From Pascua guehoae (Eukaryota; Basidiomycota; Tremellomycetes; Trichosporonales; Trichosporonaceae), in the NCBI GenBank assembly GCA_001600415.1, contig BCJX01000004.1:2193064-2257063 (forward strand): a DNA stretch of 64,000 bases. Reading direction: 5' to 3'. Made by a program: the position numbers and the translations under genes. Below, in pieces: positions 33,213 to 45,588 of the stretch. Each line of letters begins with the position of its first letter. Position 1 is the stretch's first letter. The notes under the pieces are model-generated. The model was not told the DNA's origin, did not search any database, and saw nothing but the letters and a program-made list of their open reading frames with translations.

Positions 33213-34892
33213 TGTCGGGGCAAAAACCCCACTACTGTATGTACTGGCATCCATCCATCCATCGGCATTCATTCCGCCCGGGCAGCGGCCAACACCGTAC
33301 TGTAGCTTTTACACTACAGTACTCGCACATGGACACTGTACTGTAGTCGATCACGCGAGGGCGGAAGATGTGTGCATGTGCGCAGTGGCGCCTGAAATAC
33401 CCCCTGCTATTGGCTCTTCGCATCGACAGCCTGTCACCCATCGGCCACCGGCTCATTGTTTTGACGCGCACGCCAAAGCTGAACGTCATCTTCACCACAC
33501 ACCATAGACTCGTCCTCGTCAAGTCGTTACCACTGATGTACAGTATGCTTGCAGAACCCCGGGGGATAGTCTGCTTTTGCGTCAGTCGCTTCATCAAGTG
33601 ATCAAGTCTTGCACAAAGCCCATCTTTGGACCCCTGCCTCCCAGCAAGGTGCCACAGGTCACGTGATGACATTATCCAACAACAAAGAGCCTCTTGGGCA
33701 CCACTGGCAAGCGCAGTCGTTCAGTGAATCGGCCGATGAGTAGGGACCAGTAGAGGGAAGAGAGGATATTCCAGTCCAGTCCAATCCGTAAAGAGACGGT
33801 AGTGTGGGAAACACCATCGTTGGACCTCGCATGAAGTCTTCACTCGCCGGAAAACACGCCCAAGATGGGCATGCCTGGCCGGCGGCAGTGGCAGTACCGG
33901 TTGACAAGACCCAGCAAGCTCCATAGACTCGATAGAGCCAAAATAACACCCCGAACCACGCTGTAGAGTGCGTGTAGAGTACGAGTGTACGAGTACGCGG
34001 AGCGTGCTCTGCCTTTACTCTGCTGACTCTGTGGTTGAAGTAATTTAAACGAGCCCCCAATAAGCCCCGCGAGCGGAAGTATTTTTTTTCCGTAGGATCG
34101 GCATCCAAAACGGCTGATCTGTATGTGCGCTGCCAATGCAACTGCAGATCCAGGACCTTCGCGAATGTGGCACTTTCCTCCTCCTCTGCCACAAACCACA
34201 ACTTCTTCGTCGACGAAGCATTCTTACTCAAACTCAAAAGCATACAGCATATTCTCTTCCAGAACATGTTTGAAACCATCTGACGTTCTGGCACGTCCCA
34301 GAGGCCAACGCAGCCACAAGAGAAGTGCACACGCGGGGTTTCCCACGTCCACACCCGCTACGGTCTTACGCACCCTCTCTCGGGCTCTGCGCGGCAAACA
34401 CCGAGATTTGCAGGCGCGTGCGTGTCCTATCAACCAAGTTGGCTCCACGGCGAGTAGAGATGAAAACGCTGGGCATACGCAGCCCACGCGCGACGCTTGG
34501 CAGGGCCCGAGATCAGATATGGGCGTACGTCGGCACCTGTCGTGACTGCGGCCACTGCCGATTGCCAGTGACATCAATCTGCTCATAAACTATGCCTTTT
34601 GCGATCGTGTATTCGTGACATTTCCGTAGACGCTAAAGATACGAAGAGTCGGATTGGTGTACGGACTTTGGAGAGAGCTAGTATACACTGGATGCCCGAA
34701 AGACCGGGGTGGAACAACGTGGGGAGAGATCTCGACCGGTGATGCAAGATGGTCCATTATCCGTGCGTGGACTTGGATGGAAGGTTTGGTAGGAAACGGG
34801 AACAAGAAACAGATGGGAGGAGAGTGGTAACACGATGATGGCCACGGGCAAAGGCAACCAATGCGACGCCGATAGGACGTGCTGGCACACGC
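33213..34892. promoter_or_regulatory. Upstream region of TF2, with GTACTGTAG inverted repeat
   Basis: About 1.7 kb between the TF2 start and the TF3 stop. GTACTGTAG at 33297-33305 and its exact reverse complement CTACAGTAC at 33314-33322 flank an 8-nt spacer; a third GTACTGTAG follows at 33338-33346. CCATCCATCCATC precedes it. An open frame at 33659-34354 (minus) has no recognisable sequence. No gene is supportable. Confidence 0.5.
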
Positions 34893-37755
34893 CTACGCGG
34901 TAATAGCGCTCGCCTCTTCCATGCTCTCGCGGCGGTGCTGCTCCTCTGCTGCGGAAACGAGGGCGTCAATGCCGAGGAGCGGCCCACCGCTCATCGACGT
35001 TGGCCAGCGCTCGCGCCTTGGTGGTTGGAGTGGGCGGGGCGTGCCTTCACGGCTGCGCTCCTTGTCGCCCGGGGCGGCATCACGCTCACGCTCGCGCTCA
35101 CGCTCACGTTCACGCTCCCATTCGCGATCCATAGGCGACGAGCGGTAGGCCGAGATGGGTGGAAGCGGGCCTCCGTGCTCGCGCTCACGCTCTGCGGGGA
35201 CACTGCTGGCGGCAGACCCAATGGAGCCTACACGCCTGTGGCCGCGAGGGGGAGAGGGCGAGCGGGGAAAGGCGCCGTCGCGAGGCCGCAGCGGTGGGAG
35301 CAGAGGGTAGCGCACATTTGGCGGGTAGTTTGCCTCGGACGGTGTAATGGGATTGGCCGACGACCCACTAGCAGTCGACTCGGACGGCGTCGGGTGCGGT
35401 GACGACTTTTGCGGCGGGAACGCGACTGGCGACGGCACGTGCAAGTTCTGAGCAGGGAGCGGAACAGGCTGCTGCAGCTGTTGTTGTTGTTGGGCCTGTG
35501 CCTGTTCAAACATTTGCCGCGCATTGGTTGGTGTTGGGATCGGCAGCGGGCGCTCGTGAGGGGCTCGGTCGGCCTCGAGACACGGGAAGATGCCACGCTC
35601 AATGGTCTCGTGACGCTCCCAGCCCCACTCGTTGTAGACCTGGGCCCACCACTGGTTGAGACGTTCCTCGAGGACGACCTGGCTCGACGATGGTGACGAA
35701 GCCCGGACGTGGTCCATCCAGCATGTAATAATCATAATCGGGAAGAACACTGGCGTTAGCGCAAGTCGACCCGCATAAACTTACTCAGAGGACCCTCACG
35801 ACCGCGCTCGCCAAGCGAGTCGATGACGACGGTGAGATTGTCGACAGCCTGGCCCTGGCGCCGGACGGCAAACTGCGCGCCGAGGTGCCTGGACTGGAGG
35901 TAAAACATGCCACATTCGGCGACGGCGTGCATGTAGCCAAACGCCCAGCCGCTGAGCGAAACCTCGGGGATGGTCGACTGGATCTTTTGCACACTGTGCG
36001 ACAGGTTGATCTCGTCAAAGCGGAGGTGGTGAGGAAGGTCCAGCGCCCACGACTTGAGTGCCTGCTCGTAGTGGCTCACGGGCAGGTGACGCGCCTCCTG
36101 CGACCCAGGTCCACCATTGTTGGCAATAGCCATAATGTTGGAGAAGAGTGCGAGCTAAGAGTCAGTAAAACATCCTCGCCTCAATCACGTACGATTCGAA
36201 TAATGTGACCCAGCTCGCCGACCTGGCCTTCCTCCGAGTGCCAGTTGCCCGTACCGACAGTGAGATTGTCACGGCGCAATGGGTCGCGGTTGCCGATACC
36301 CATACCGCCGTACCGGGTCCAGTACATTTCTGGACCAGGCAGAGGGATTGTGCTAATCTCATGGTCCCGGACGCGACGCTGGCGACCACTTGCGGCCGAG
36401 CAAATGTCACCAATCACACAGAGCCAAAAGGTGCGGTTGCGAATCTCGGCAAGTGTGTAATATTCGTGGCTCGAGAGGTTGAGGCGTGCAGCGGGTGGAG
36501 GAAGCGCACCCAAGCTGTTGGGCCGGAGGACCGACAGCGCCGTGTCAATGTAAAACAGACCAAGACGCGGTTGGCGGATCGAGTTGTAGTACACCGACAA
36601 GAGAAGGGCCGACTGAACAAACTCGGTCTCCTCCCAGGTGCCCGAGTCCATATTCCTCTCCTCCTCTGTCCAACGCTGGCGGAGGTCGATGATCCGGTCG
36701 AGGTTGGCACGGCAACGCTCGGCAAACACCTGGCCGCGAAGGTGGTTGGGCACAGACGTCGAAAACGTGGCGACAAACGCGGGGTTGGTGCACAACCGCG
36801 CACTAATGGTGTAGATGGCGTCGAGGAGAATGGGCGACACGCGGTTCATGTAGTACCGGTTCAAGAATGTTGGCACGTGAGTCATGGCCGCATAAGGCGG
36901 GGTGCGCTTGAAGAAGACTAATAGTGTGTCAGTCAGGGTTCTGAGGGATCGACTGCTACACAAATAAAAAGTGACTCACTGTCGATGAGTTCGGCGGAGA
37001 GCGAAATGTCACGGTCGACGAGGTCGAGGGGGCCAAAGCCACGGGCCTCGGCCGAGCGCCAGTCACCCACATCAACACCAGGGCGGTAGTCACGGCGGGC
37101 CCATTCGTCACTGCCGGAGGCACCAGGTGTACCCGTCTTGCCGTTGCCGTTGCTGCGCTCCGAACCATTGGCAGCAAAGTTTTGCCTGCTGCCATCGTCG
37201 CTGTTGCGCTTGGCCATGGGCTGGACAGACGAGTCGCGCGTGCGGGGCGGGGGGATTTGCTCTCCCTGAGCGTTGAGATAGATGCATGGGCGAGCCGAAA
37301 ACTCGCAGTTGGAGCAAGGGGCAAACCCATCGCAGCGACGCTTGTTCTTCTGTAGCGAGTGTGAGCGGGCGCAAAGACGCGCAAGAGGAATGATGAACAC
37401 TTACATGGCACGCGCTGCAGGCCTTTGCGAGCCTCTTGCGCTTACGACCCTTGGTCGTGAGCTCCTCCTTGTCAAGCTCGTGCTTTGCGGGACGTGGGGG
37501 CTGGAGGGCGCCTTCGCGGTCCGGCGCCACACCGCCACCAAACATGGTCTGCGAGTAGGCAATGCTTGCGTTGCTCATTGTGCGGAGTGGGGTGGGGCGA
37601 ACGGGGTGTTGTCCGAGCTGCTGAGGCTTGCTCGAGGGACCTTCGAGGGCCTTGGGGGTTCGAGAGCGTGGCTGGAGAGGAGGGGGAGTGGGCTTGGCCG
37701 CTGGCGATGACCGCTCAGCCTGGGTGCGAGGCTGGACCGAGTCCTCGACAGCCAT
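34893..37755 (-). CDS. Zn2Cys6 fungal-specific transcription factor (TF3)
   Basis: Five exons, 37755-37405, 37349-36980, 36917-36193, 36154-35785 and 35749-34893, all in phase; 890 aa. A Pro-rich N terminus leads to a basic patch (KGRKRKRLAK) and the zinc cluster 'ACSACHKNKRRCDGFAPC' plus 'NCEFSARPCIYLNAQG', split by intron 1 after the second Cys. The fungal-specific domain contains 'FFKRTPPYAAMTHVPTFLNR', 'SALLLSVYYNSIRQPRLGLF', 'IRNRTFWLCVIGDICSAASG' and 'LSGWAFGYMHAVAECGMFYL'. The C-terminal third is low-complexity: a Gln run near QAQAQQQQQLQQP and a long Glu-Arg dipeptide run (about 35080-35125). Introns are very short; the last (35750-35784) is 35 nt. No gene is visible for 7.8 kb upstream, which suggests a heavily regulated factor. 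Target genes are unknown. Confidence 0.88.
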
Positions 37756-40700
37756 CGAGTGGATATAGACTTGGAGAATACGGTAACAAGAATCCTACAG
37801 TGCGACCAGCCAGTGGAAAGCACGACACGAACAACAAGTGGGGGTCGAGTACAGTCGAGTCAAGATGGGGAGGGGGTGCGGCAAGGTCACCGGTGGTAGA
37901 CTGAAGGGGGGGGGGGGTTGTTCAACAAGCACGCGCTTTGGGGGTTGGGGTTTTGGACTGAAACGAACGACGACCAGCCGATTTGTGTCCTAGTGGTGCC
38001 AAGAGCGGAGACTTGCGATGAGGCTGCGGCTGTGGCGAGCAGACTGTGGGGATGAATCGGGAGAAGGACGGTATGAGGCGATCCAAGCGGCGGGTATGGA
38101 AAGGAGAAACACGGTGCGTGCGTCGGGCGGGGGATCCGAAGCATCCGAATACACAATGCGGGGGTGCGAGAGGTAACAACAAAGGTCGAGGCAATAGCGG
38201 AGGGGACGAGCGTCGAGGGTAAAAGGCCGACGAAGGCAAAGGGGAAAGTGGGGTGGGTAGGGTTGGGGTGGCGTGGGCACGAGCAGTGAGCAAACCACAG
38301 CCGAGGTACGCAAGTACAGCAAGGGTCCAACGAGCACGAGTAACGAGTAACCGAGATCGACACGGCCAAGGGGTTTTGGGTAGGTGGAGGAAGCAAGCCG
38401 AGGTCCGAGCGGCGGTGCGTCACAGTTGCATGTGGATGAGCGACCAGACCAGTGTCGGGGACACCGATGTGGTGGGGATAAGGGTGCGGATAAGAGCAAG
38501 TGCCGGAGCGAAGAAGCAGGAAAACAAACAGGGAAACAGCGTCAGCAAAAAGAAGGAAGGGGGGAAGGCTGGTGGAATAGGACAAGCGACCAAGGAAGGA
38601 AGCAAGGAAGGGAGGAAGGAAGGATGTGGCGATGAAAGCGGGATGGTGGAGCACAATGCCTACCTAGAGTCTGTCTTGGTGTATCACGCCGATGTGTGTT
38701 GTTGAACGCGTGGGCAAGACGAGTGTGCAGTGTATGCGATGCGCGTAATGTCGGGGTTGGGAGACGACGAGGATAGATGGCGATAGTGGTGATATCACAA
38801 GGTGGCAATGCGGGGGGGGTGGGGGTTATGCACACAATGTGGACGGTCTGGCACGGTGGTGGTTGCGGCAACGGGCGGCGGCAAACGAGGGTCGTGCGAG
38901 GGGGGTTTGGGCGGCGTAAGAGGTGGCGTCCCAGGCGTAGGAAGCAGAGGCGGTGCCAAGGAGCAAGGGGTAAAGGTGTTGGAGGTCTGGTGATCTGGTG
39001 ACAAGAAGAAAGAAGAAGAAGTGGGTAGTGTGCAAATAATTGTCGACCAACAAGAACGAGTTTGTTGCGAGTGTGGATAGAGGCGAGGCGGGGTAGACGA
39101 CACTTTTCGAACGGGGCGTGTGTGGGTGGATCATCTAGCCGGAGCACGGGGACACGGGGCACACGGGGCCAGCCAGACGCTACGGTGTGGTGCAGTGCGG
39201 TGCGGCAGCGGCGGCAGTGGGGCAGCGGCCGAGCGAGTCATGTTGTGCATCATACCGTAGTGTCGTGTACTGTACCTGTGCACCTGCAACCTGTGTGCCT
39301 TGCCGTGCATATCGGCCGTGGGTGCATGGGTATGTGTGAGCCAAGAACAGAAATATGGGGTCGGCATGCACAACGACTGCCCGACTGGCACACTGGCGGG
39401 CCGCGCGCCCTCGCTTGTCGCACGCAGTGGGGGTCCAGAGGGGGGTCGTGTGGGCCCAGAGTTGAGTGGGTGTGCTATTTCCTCTCTTTTCCACTGGCTG
39501 GGGGTCATCTAGACCATTGTGCATCGAGGCCCAAGAAGGAGAGCGAGCCGCGCACTGGGAGGGGAGAGATTGATTGCCGGCGGTTGCATAGGAAGCCACT
39601 TTTTCCCTTTGTCTCTCTCCTTTGCTCGGGTCAATAGTTTGCGCGAATACCCCACGGCCAATGCCGCTTTGGCCCTCGTCGTCCCACGATACACCACTTG
39701 TTGTTACTCGCTCTGCTTGCTGCTTTGCTCTGAATTCTGCCGCTCAGCAGGGACCCTGGATTGCAATTTGCCTCCCTTGCACAAGGTCACAGAGTTTACG
39801 CCACACCGATGGGCGCCCATGATGCATGACGCCTACAGAGAGTAGTACTACAGCATACAGCACTACATACCTGGGGATGTATCAGCCCATTCCGCCAGAG
39901 CCGCTTGTCCCATGCCGCCCATGCCGCAGGCACAACGCGGGCAGACCACGACGACTGAACACCCCGAACTCCGGCCATGGACCCAGGTTCCCTGAAGCGA
40001 GCGCGCGCATGCTGCCTTTGCCATTGTGCTTTTTTTTTTTTTTTTCGTGCTGGCCCCTCAATCTCCACCCGAAGCCATCAAACCCGGGGCCACGCTGTGT
40101 CAGGGCATACACTGCCGCCGGCGAGCTGGCACCCGAAAGCGACAGGCGGCCCATGAGCCCAGGTGATTCTACCTGCTTGCCCATGCCAGGTACGCCCAGG
40201 TACGCCGGGGTACGCCTGTGGGCGCAATCGACCCTACGGGCCCTATCTTCGCCCCCGTCCATGTGGGCCGGAAGCAACAGGGGGTCCCATCGTCTTGTGG
40301 CGAATAGCGAGACGCGAAATGACGTGAAAAGGGAGACAAAAAACGCAAATAGGCGAAAATACGCATTTGGGCTTGGATCGCTTGGGATAGAGGCGTGTAA
40401 ACTGACGACAATGGCGGCCGGCGGGGAGCTCCGGTCGCAGCGTCAACAAGGTATGACTCAAACGATACCCAGCCCTGTCTGTGGAGCCACTGCGGCTCCA
40501 CACAAACGGTGACAGCCAACAGGCCATTCCAGGCAGTGGGGGGGCACAAAGAGAACAGAAGAGGGATGCTGAAAAAGACGAACAGGTACACATAGTTTGG
40601 CACCGTGACCAGACGTGACGCAGTGACGTTGCAGGCCGCTCAGCGATCAGGTCCGTAAACCATGATTCCGATATTGCATTTGGCCGGGACGAGTTCATTT

Positions 40701-43700
40701 GGGGAGGGGGGGCAGCGATGCAAGCGCTGCAGGCAGGAGCACTGTAGTACAACTGCAAGCATCTCGGCAGCTGGCAGCTGGGCAGCCAAAGGGTGGCCAC
40801 TGTGGCCCACTGAGGCGCCAGGCGAGGGAACAACAAGCTTTGTCTCCGTGGCAGGTGGCGGGTGTGGCTGAGGGGAGACGGCGCCAACTACTGTGGCAGA
40901 GCTCGGCCGTCTCGCCAAGAGCGATTGGACAATCGTGGCGCTGTGACTGCCAAGTGGACAAAGGGACAATGGCAAGTTTTGCAACCAAAACTGTTGCGGA
41001 TGGATTCTGCAATCCCTGTCCCCGCAAAGCCACAGGGACACAGAAGTCGGGTTTCGGTCAAATGCACTTGTGCACGGGGACACGATACGCTGTGACCACA
41101 AAGAGAGACAGACACTCGAGCGGCAGGTCGTGGATTGTAACTGGTGGTTGTGGGTCTTGATGCGGGTGAGATCCGGGAGACCACACAGATTACTGTAGAT
41201 GGCTCGGAGCGCTCAGAATTGAGGTAGCCAGCATGATCAAGCAGCAGCACTCAAATCCTCTGGACTGCGGCCAGCGCCGCAGCCGACACGATAGAGGCCG
41301 AAAGAGCATACCAGCACACCAGCACATCCGACCAAGTTCCGCCCAAACCCACGCAGCAGCAATCGGGTTTTACCACACAGGCACACCATGGCGTACCATG
41401 GTGTACCACAGCCGCATCCGCGGCAGAATCCAGGGCACGGGGCATGCGTCACTGCGGCAACTGTCGCCGTTGCCGATGCAGATGCCGCATTCCCACAACC
41501 GCCCAAGACACCGCGGGGGTGGGGGCGTCGCGAGCGGCAACGAAAGTTACCGGCGGCGCTATGCGGCGCTTGGCGGGTGTAGGCGAAAAGAGAAGCAGCC
41601 AGCCAGCCCGCCACGCGCCACGGAACGATGAACCATGAACCATGCTCGAGCGCGCGGCGTGCTAGCACTGGGTGGGTGGTACCAACCGACGCGGTCAGTG
41701 CCGCCCCACGGCGGGGGTCAGCTGCCCAACGCTGGCCGCGTCCAAGCCTCCATGTTGGGTCAGTCGGTGGTTGGAGATCTGAATCAACACACTTGTTGCA
41801 CCAGTGCCAGTCGGTATCTAGCCATTGTTGGCCGCGCGTGGCACCACACGAATCGTTCTCCATGCGGGTCGGGCGGATACTTATCTCTCGAGCTTCCACG
41901 CGCGCATCGCGCATTTCATTGCAAACTGCACCAATGGTGGGTTGCTTTGGCGGCCGCCTGCACACCAAGGTCTGCACGTAAGCACATCCGTCCAGCCTGC
42001 CGTTTCTCGGAGTCGGCTCGCCTTGCCGTCCTTTGGCTTTGGCCGACCGCGCATTTCCGACGGGCACTGCCGGCGGCAGTTCGCGGCAACGGCGAGCCAA
42101 TGAACACTTAGCCGCCGGCACGACCTCCACTTTTGTGTCTCGCGCCTGCTCGCCCTTTTTGTCCAAAAGTGGCGCGCCCGCAATGTCGGGCGGTTCGTCA
42201 TGGACGCCATGGGTGGTGGAGACCTACCCCTGCACCGTGTCTTAACCCCTACCGCCTCGATTTTCCCTGTCTCGACTGTCCCTTGTTACGAGCCGCAAAA
42301 GCCGGGAGAGCACAACGACGAAAGCATTCATAAAAAAACGTAACGAGAGTGACGCAGGACAGTCGAGCAGGAGAGAGAGGGCAGAGACAAGAGGTTCAGG
42401 AAAAATCAAACCACGCACGGGGGCAAACTGGCCACCTTTGCCCGGCGGCATGTCTTCTCTGGAACCCAGCCCCGCCTCGGGGTCATGCTCCGCGCCCGCC
42501 CAGTGCCAAGGCCTGGACAGGGTCAGAGTGCGATGGGCTGCGCCACGCCGCAGGCCGAGGCGGCTGCCGGCGCCACAGCGCGTAGGCTGACGCAAGGCGG
42601 CCGTGCCAGCCCGCGGCGCTGGTGGGCAAGGTGGAGGCGAATTGTGCACTTCTGAAATGTCTCCAACTTTACGGCGCAAGAGAGTGCCACTTGTAAACAC
42701 CTGCGGAGGAACTTGTGCTCCTCGAGAATGGCACACCAGACTCCTGGACGAAAGCCACTCGGGGTGAGGGGTGAGGATGATTCCAACACTGACACGATGA
42801 TACACGGGCCCTGGTTGGACCGTTGCCTCGCGTGCCGCCGCTCGGCAACATTCTCAAAACGCGATTGCCGAGACGAGACGAGACGAGACGAGACGGCGGA
42901 GAGCGGCAGAGGCGGCAGAGGCGGCAGAGGCTGGTCGCGCGACAGCGTGGGGCTCGACATGGTCCTCGCTCAAGTGTCACTTGGCATTCCACACCTGGCC
43001 GACATGACACGGATTCCACACATCTCACTCACCACACGCGCGGGTGTGGGTTGGTTACGAGGTTCCGAGCAACAAGACGAGACTAGGCCAGGGGGCCGAG
43101 ACCAGGCGCAATGCCGCACGGTACCCGGCGGTGAGGACAATAGGACGTGTAGTGTACGCGGTCTGTGCGCGGGTTGGGGAACGTCGGAACCAGTCGCAGG
43201 GCGCCACATTCAAGGCGCGCCAAGGGGCGGCTGGGTGCCACAGACAACCTGTTTCGGTTTCGGGTTGGACAGTATTTGGTTTCGTGTGGGTCTGGTATTT
43301 TGGGGTTTGGAACTGCTCTTTCGCTTGTTGGGGAGGCAGAATGGCAATGCTCTCGAGGCTGTGGCTGGTGATCGAGGTATGTGTGGTTGTGTGGCTCCAC
43401 GCATCGATCGAGGTTCAACAGGAGTTGAAACAGTGTCAATGTCATTCAACATGGTGTTGCCCACTGCTGGCCTCCTGCACCGCTTGAAAGCAGTGTTGAG
43501 AAACGACATTACCTGTTGTACGACGATTCCCAGACGGAGGCAATAACCCTCTTCCAGCCATTTCAAGAAACAAGAGTTCAAACACTGCCCAGACAGGCCA
43601 ACCAGTTGCGCCGCTTGGGTGAATGTGCCTCCCAGCAGAGGTCAGTAATTGGTCACATAGCTGACCAAGAATTCACACAAGAGCTCTGTTGTCAGTGAGT

Positions 43701-45588
43701 AAGATCCATGGCTGCGGATAAGGCGAACCAACCACAAACCTAGTCATCTTAACTGTTGAGACAATGGGACCGCAAGTGACACGCAGCAAACTCACAGCTC
43801 GGGTATATCAAGACCGATTCGTGTGAACGCGAGAGGTGATCTCGTCTGTCTGAAGAGCCGTGAAACGGTACCATAATTGAATATGTCGGAATCCTCACTT
43901 TGACAGTCCTTGGGGAGCTTCTGATAATATTTGATATTGTTCAAGGTCTAAAGGAAAGGGAGGCCGTAGCCATTCATCAAGTCTAGCGCATCAAGTCTCT
44001 CCCATCGCAACGTTCGTCGCTTTACTTTTGCCATCAGCGCCATGATGCTAAACCGGGAATTCATTCACACGGCCGAGAATACCTTCCAGAGGTTGGCAGA
44101 TTACCTTCATGGATTTGTCAATATAGCAACAAAGATCGGAAACCATACCGCTTACGGCACATTCTACTACACAGCAGCCTATCCTCTCTGCCTCGACACC
44201 CCGACATTGGGCGTAGGGACACGCCAGTACTCATAACCCCGATATTGACAGAACCGCCGGCTTGGGCAATCACATGCTGCTCCGGCCGTGGACTACACGT
44301 CACCACATTTCCCCTCTTTCGCGAAACGCGGGCGGTAGTAGCTACGGCGATATTTCCAAGATACGAAGATCGTCTGTGCTTGCGAGGGTTGACCGTACAG
44401 ATCCCAACCAAATGTCTTTTCCAAATGATGCTTTCCCACAAGAGCACCCCAATTCTGACCCAAGTTTATTGAACAACCTTATCTGAAAGAACATCAATCT
44501 CCACACCGCGATAGCTCGAGATTCATCCGGAGAATGTGATTCAGGAAGGATGGAGCCAACCGTGCTTTCCAAGAAAAGTTACTACCGCTCAACCGACCAA
44601 GTGCCACAGTGAGTATTTGGGAGGACCCTTTCGGAGAGATCTGCACCTTGATTACTGCGCATTGACCTTGGGCGTCTAGGAGACAGGGGGCTAGGGAGGG
44701 GGGTAAGAGCCGTGGGCAATACGACGGGACAAGAGTGTTTGGGTGATTGTCCTCCTCGGGAATCGGGGGTAGTAGAGGAGGGGCTTTGAGCTTGGGTGCT
44801 CAGACAAACGTCCAGGTCTTTGTCCTCCAGGGTGTAACTGAGGGGTCATGACTACCATCAGTCCGGTTGCACTCCAAAGCACTCTTGAGGGAGCGATGAG
44901 AGACAGACGGCATGAAAGGATCGTCTGTATGGGTCCATGACTGGATGGAAAGGTTCTTTGAACCAAGCCAACCGAGAAGTGTGCGAAGAGTGAGTCATGA
45001 GCCGTGGGTGCGCGTCACCCACCGTTCGATGCCGTGCTCGTAGCGTAAAGGCGGAGGACGAAACTCCGGTGCTCATAACGGAAGTGTTGAGGATGAAGAG
45101 GCCACCAAGAGAGGACAAGAGGGGTGGTCGATGGGCCCAGAGGTCTTGAAGATGTAGCTAGGCTGGAGTAAAGGCGAGGCTGGAGTAAAGAAGTGTGAGA
45201 GGTAGCATAGGAGTTGTGCAGCTCCAGGACTAACCCCGACGCATGGTAACGGGCGAGACAAGATCGACCACCGCGGTCTCACTGGACCATACTTGGGACA
45301 GCAGCTCAAAGGCCTACCAGATCCACTCCATCGCCGATCAAAAGACCCGAGCGCGCCACCCTGGAAACGGGAACCCGGAGCGCGTTCAGCCGTGTGTTAG
45401 TCACCCAGTCAATGCACCGACGTTCATCTAAAGGTTCATCCTACAATTCAGTACAAAGGTTGGCAGCCGCGGGCTACAGAGGCGCGCGGAGAGCGCAGAA
45501 AACCATACTTGCTGCCTGCCTTCCCCACACCCCAGTCGCCTGGGCCCTGCCCCGGGCACACTCTTAAAGACTGGCCTGCGTGCGCACC
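37756..45588. promoter_or_regulatory. 7.8-kb gene-poor region upstream of TF3
   Basis: No protein gene can be supported between the TF3 start and the V-ATPase subunit G gene. From 37.8 to about 39.1 kb the minus strand is strongly pyrimidine-rich (GGAA-type runs on the plus strand at 38555-38625), as in a long fungal promoter/leader. Other local features are a T17 run at 40030-40046, a GGTACGCC triple repeat at about 40186-40217, a (GAGAC)n run at 42873-42896, a GGCAGA repeat at 42903-42930, and G runs at 37908-37917. Open frames such as 41237-42166 (minus) and 42713-43546 (plus) lack recognisable domains and intron-consistent coding signal. The part from 43.5 to 45.5 kb is less GC-rich and may be the 3' flank of the VMA10-like gene or decayed sequence. 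Confidence 0.45.
42873..42930. repeat. (GAGAC)n and (GGCAGA)n short tandem repeats
   Basis: Five or so GAGAC units (GACGAGACGAGACGAGACGA style) run to about 42896, followed after a few bases by three units of GGCAGAGGC. Both are perfect or nearly perfect and lie in the gene-poor region. Confidence 0.85.

Noticed and set aside
33659..34354. Open frame of about 231 codons, minus strand, between TF2 and TF3
   Set aside because: Composition looks random, there is no homology signal, and other frames overlap.
41237..42166. Open frame of about 309 codons, minus strand, in the gene-poor region
   Set aside because: No domain, overlapped by other frames on both strands, and Trp/Cys/Arg-rich in a way typical of random GC-rich sequence.
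42713..43546. Open frame of about 277 codons, plus strand
   Set aside because: Runs through short tandem repeats and has no recognisable motif or splice context.
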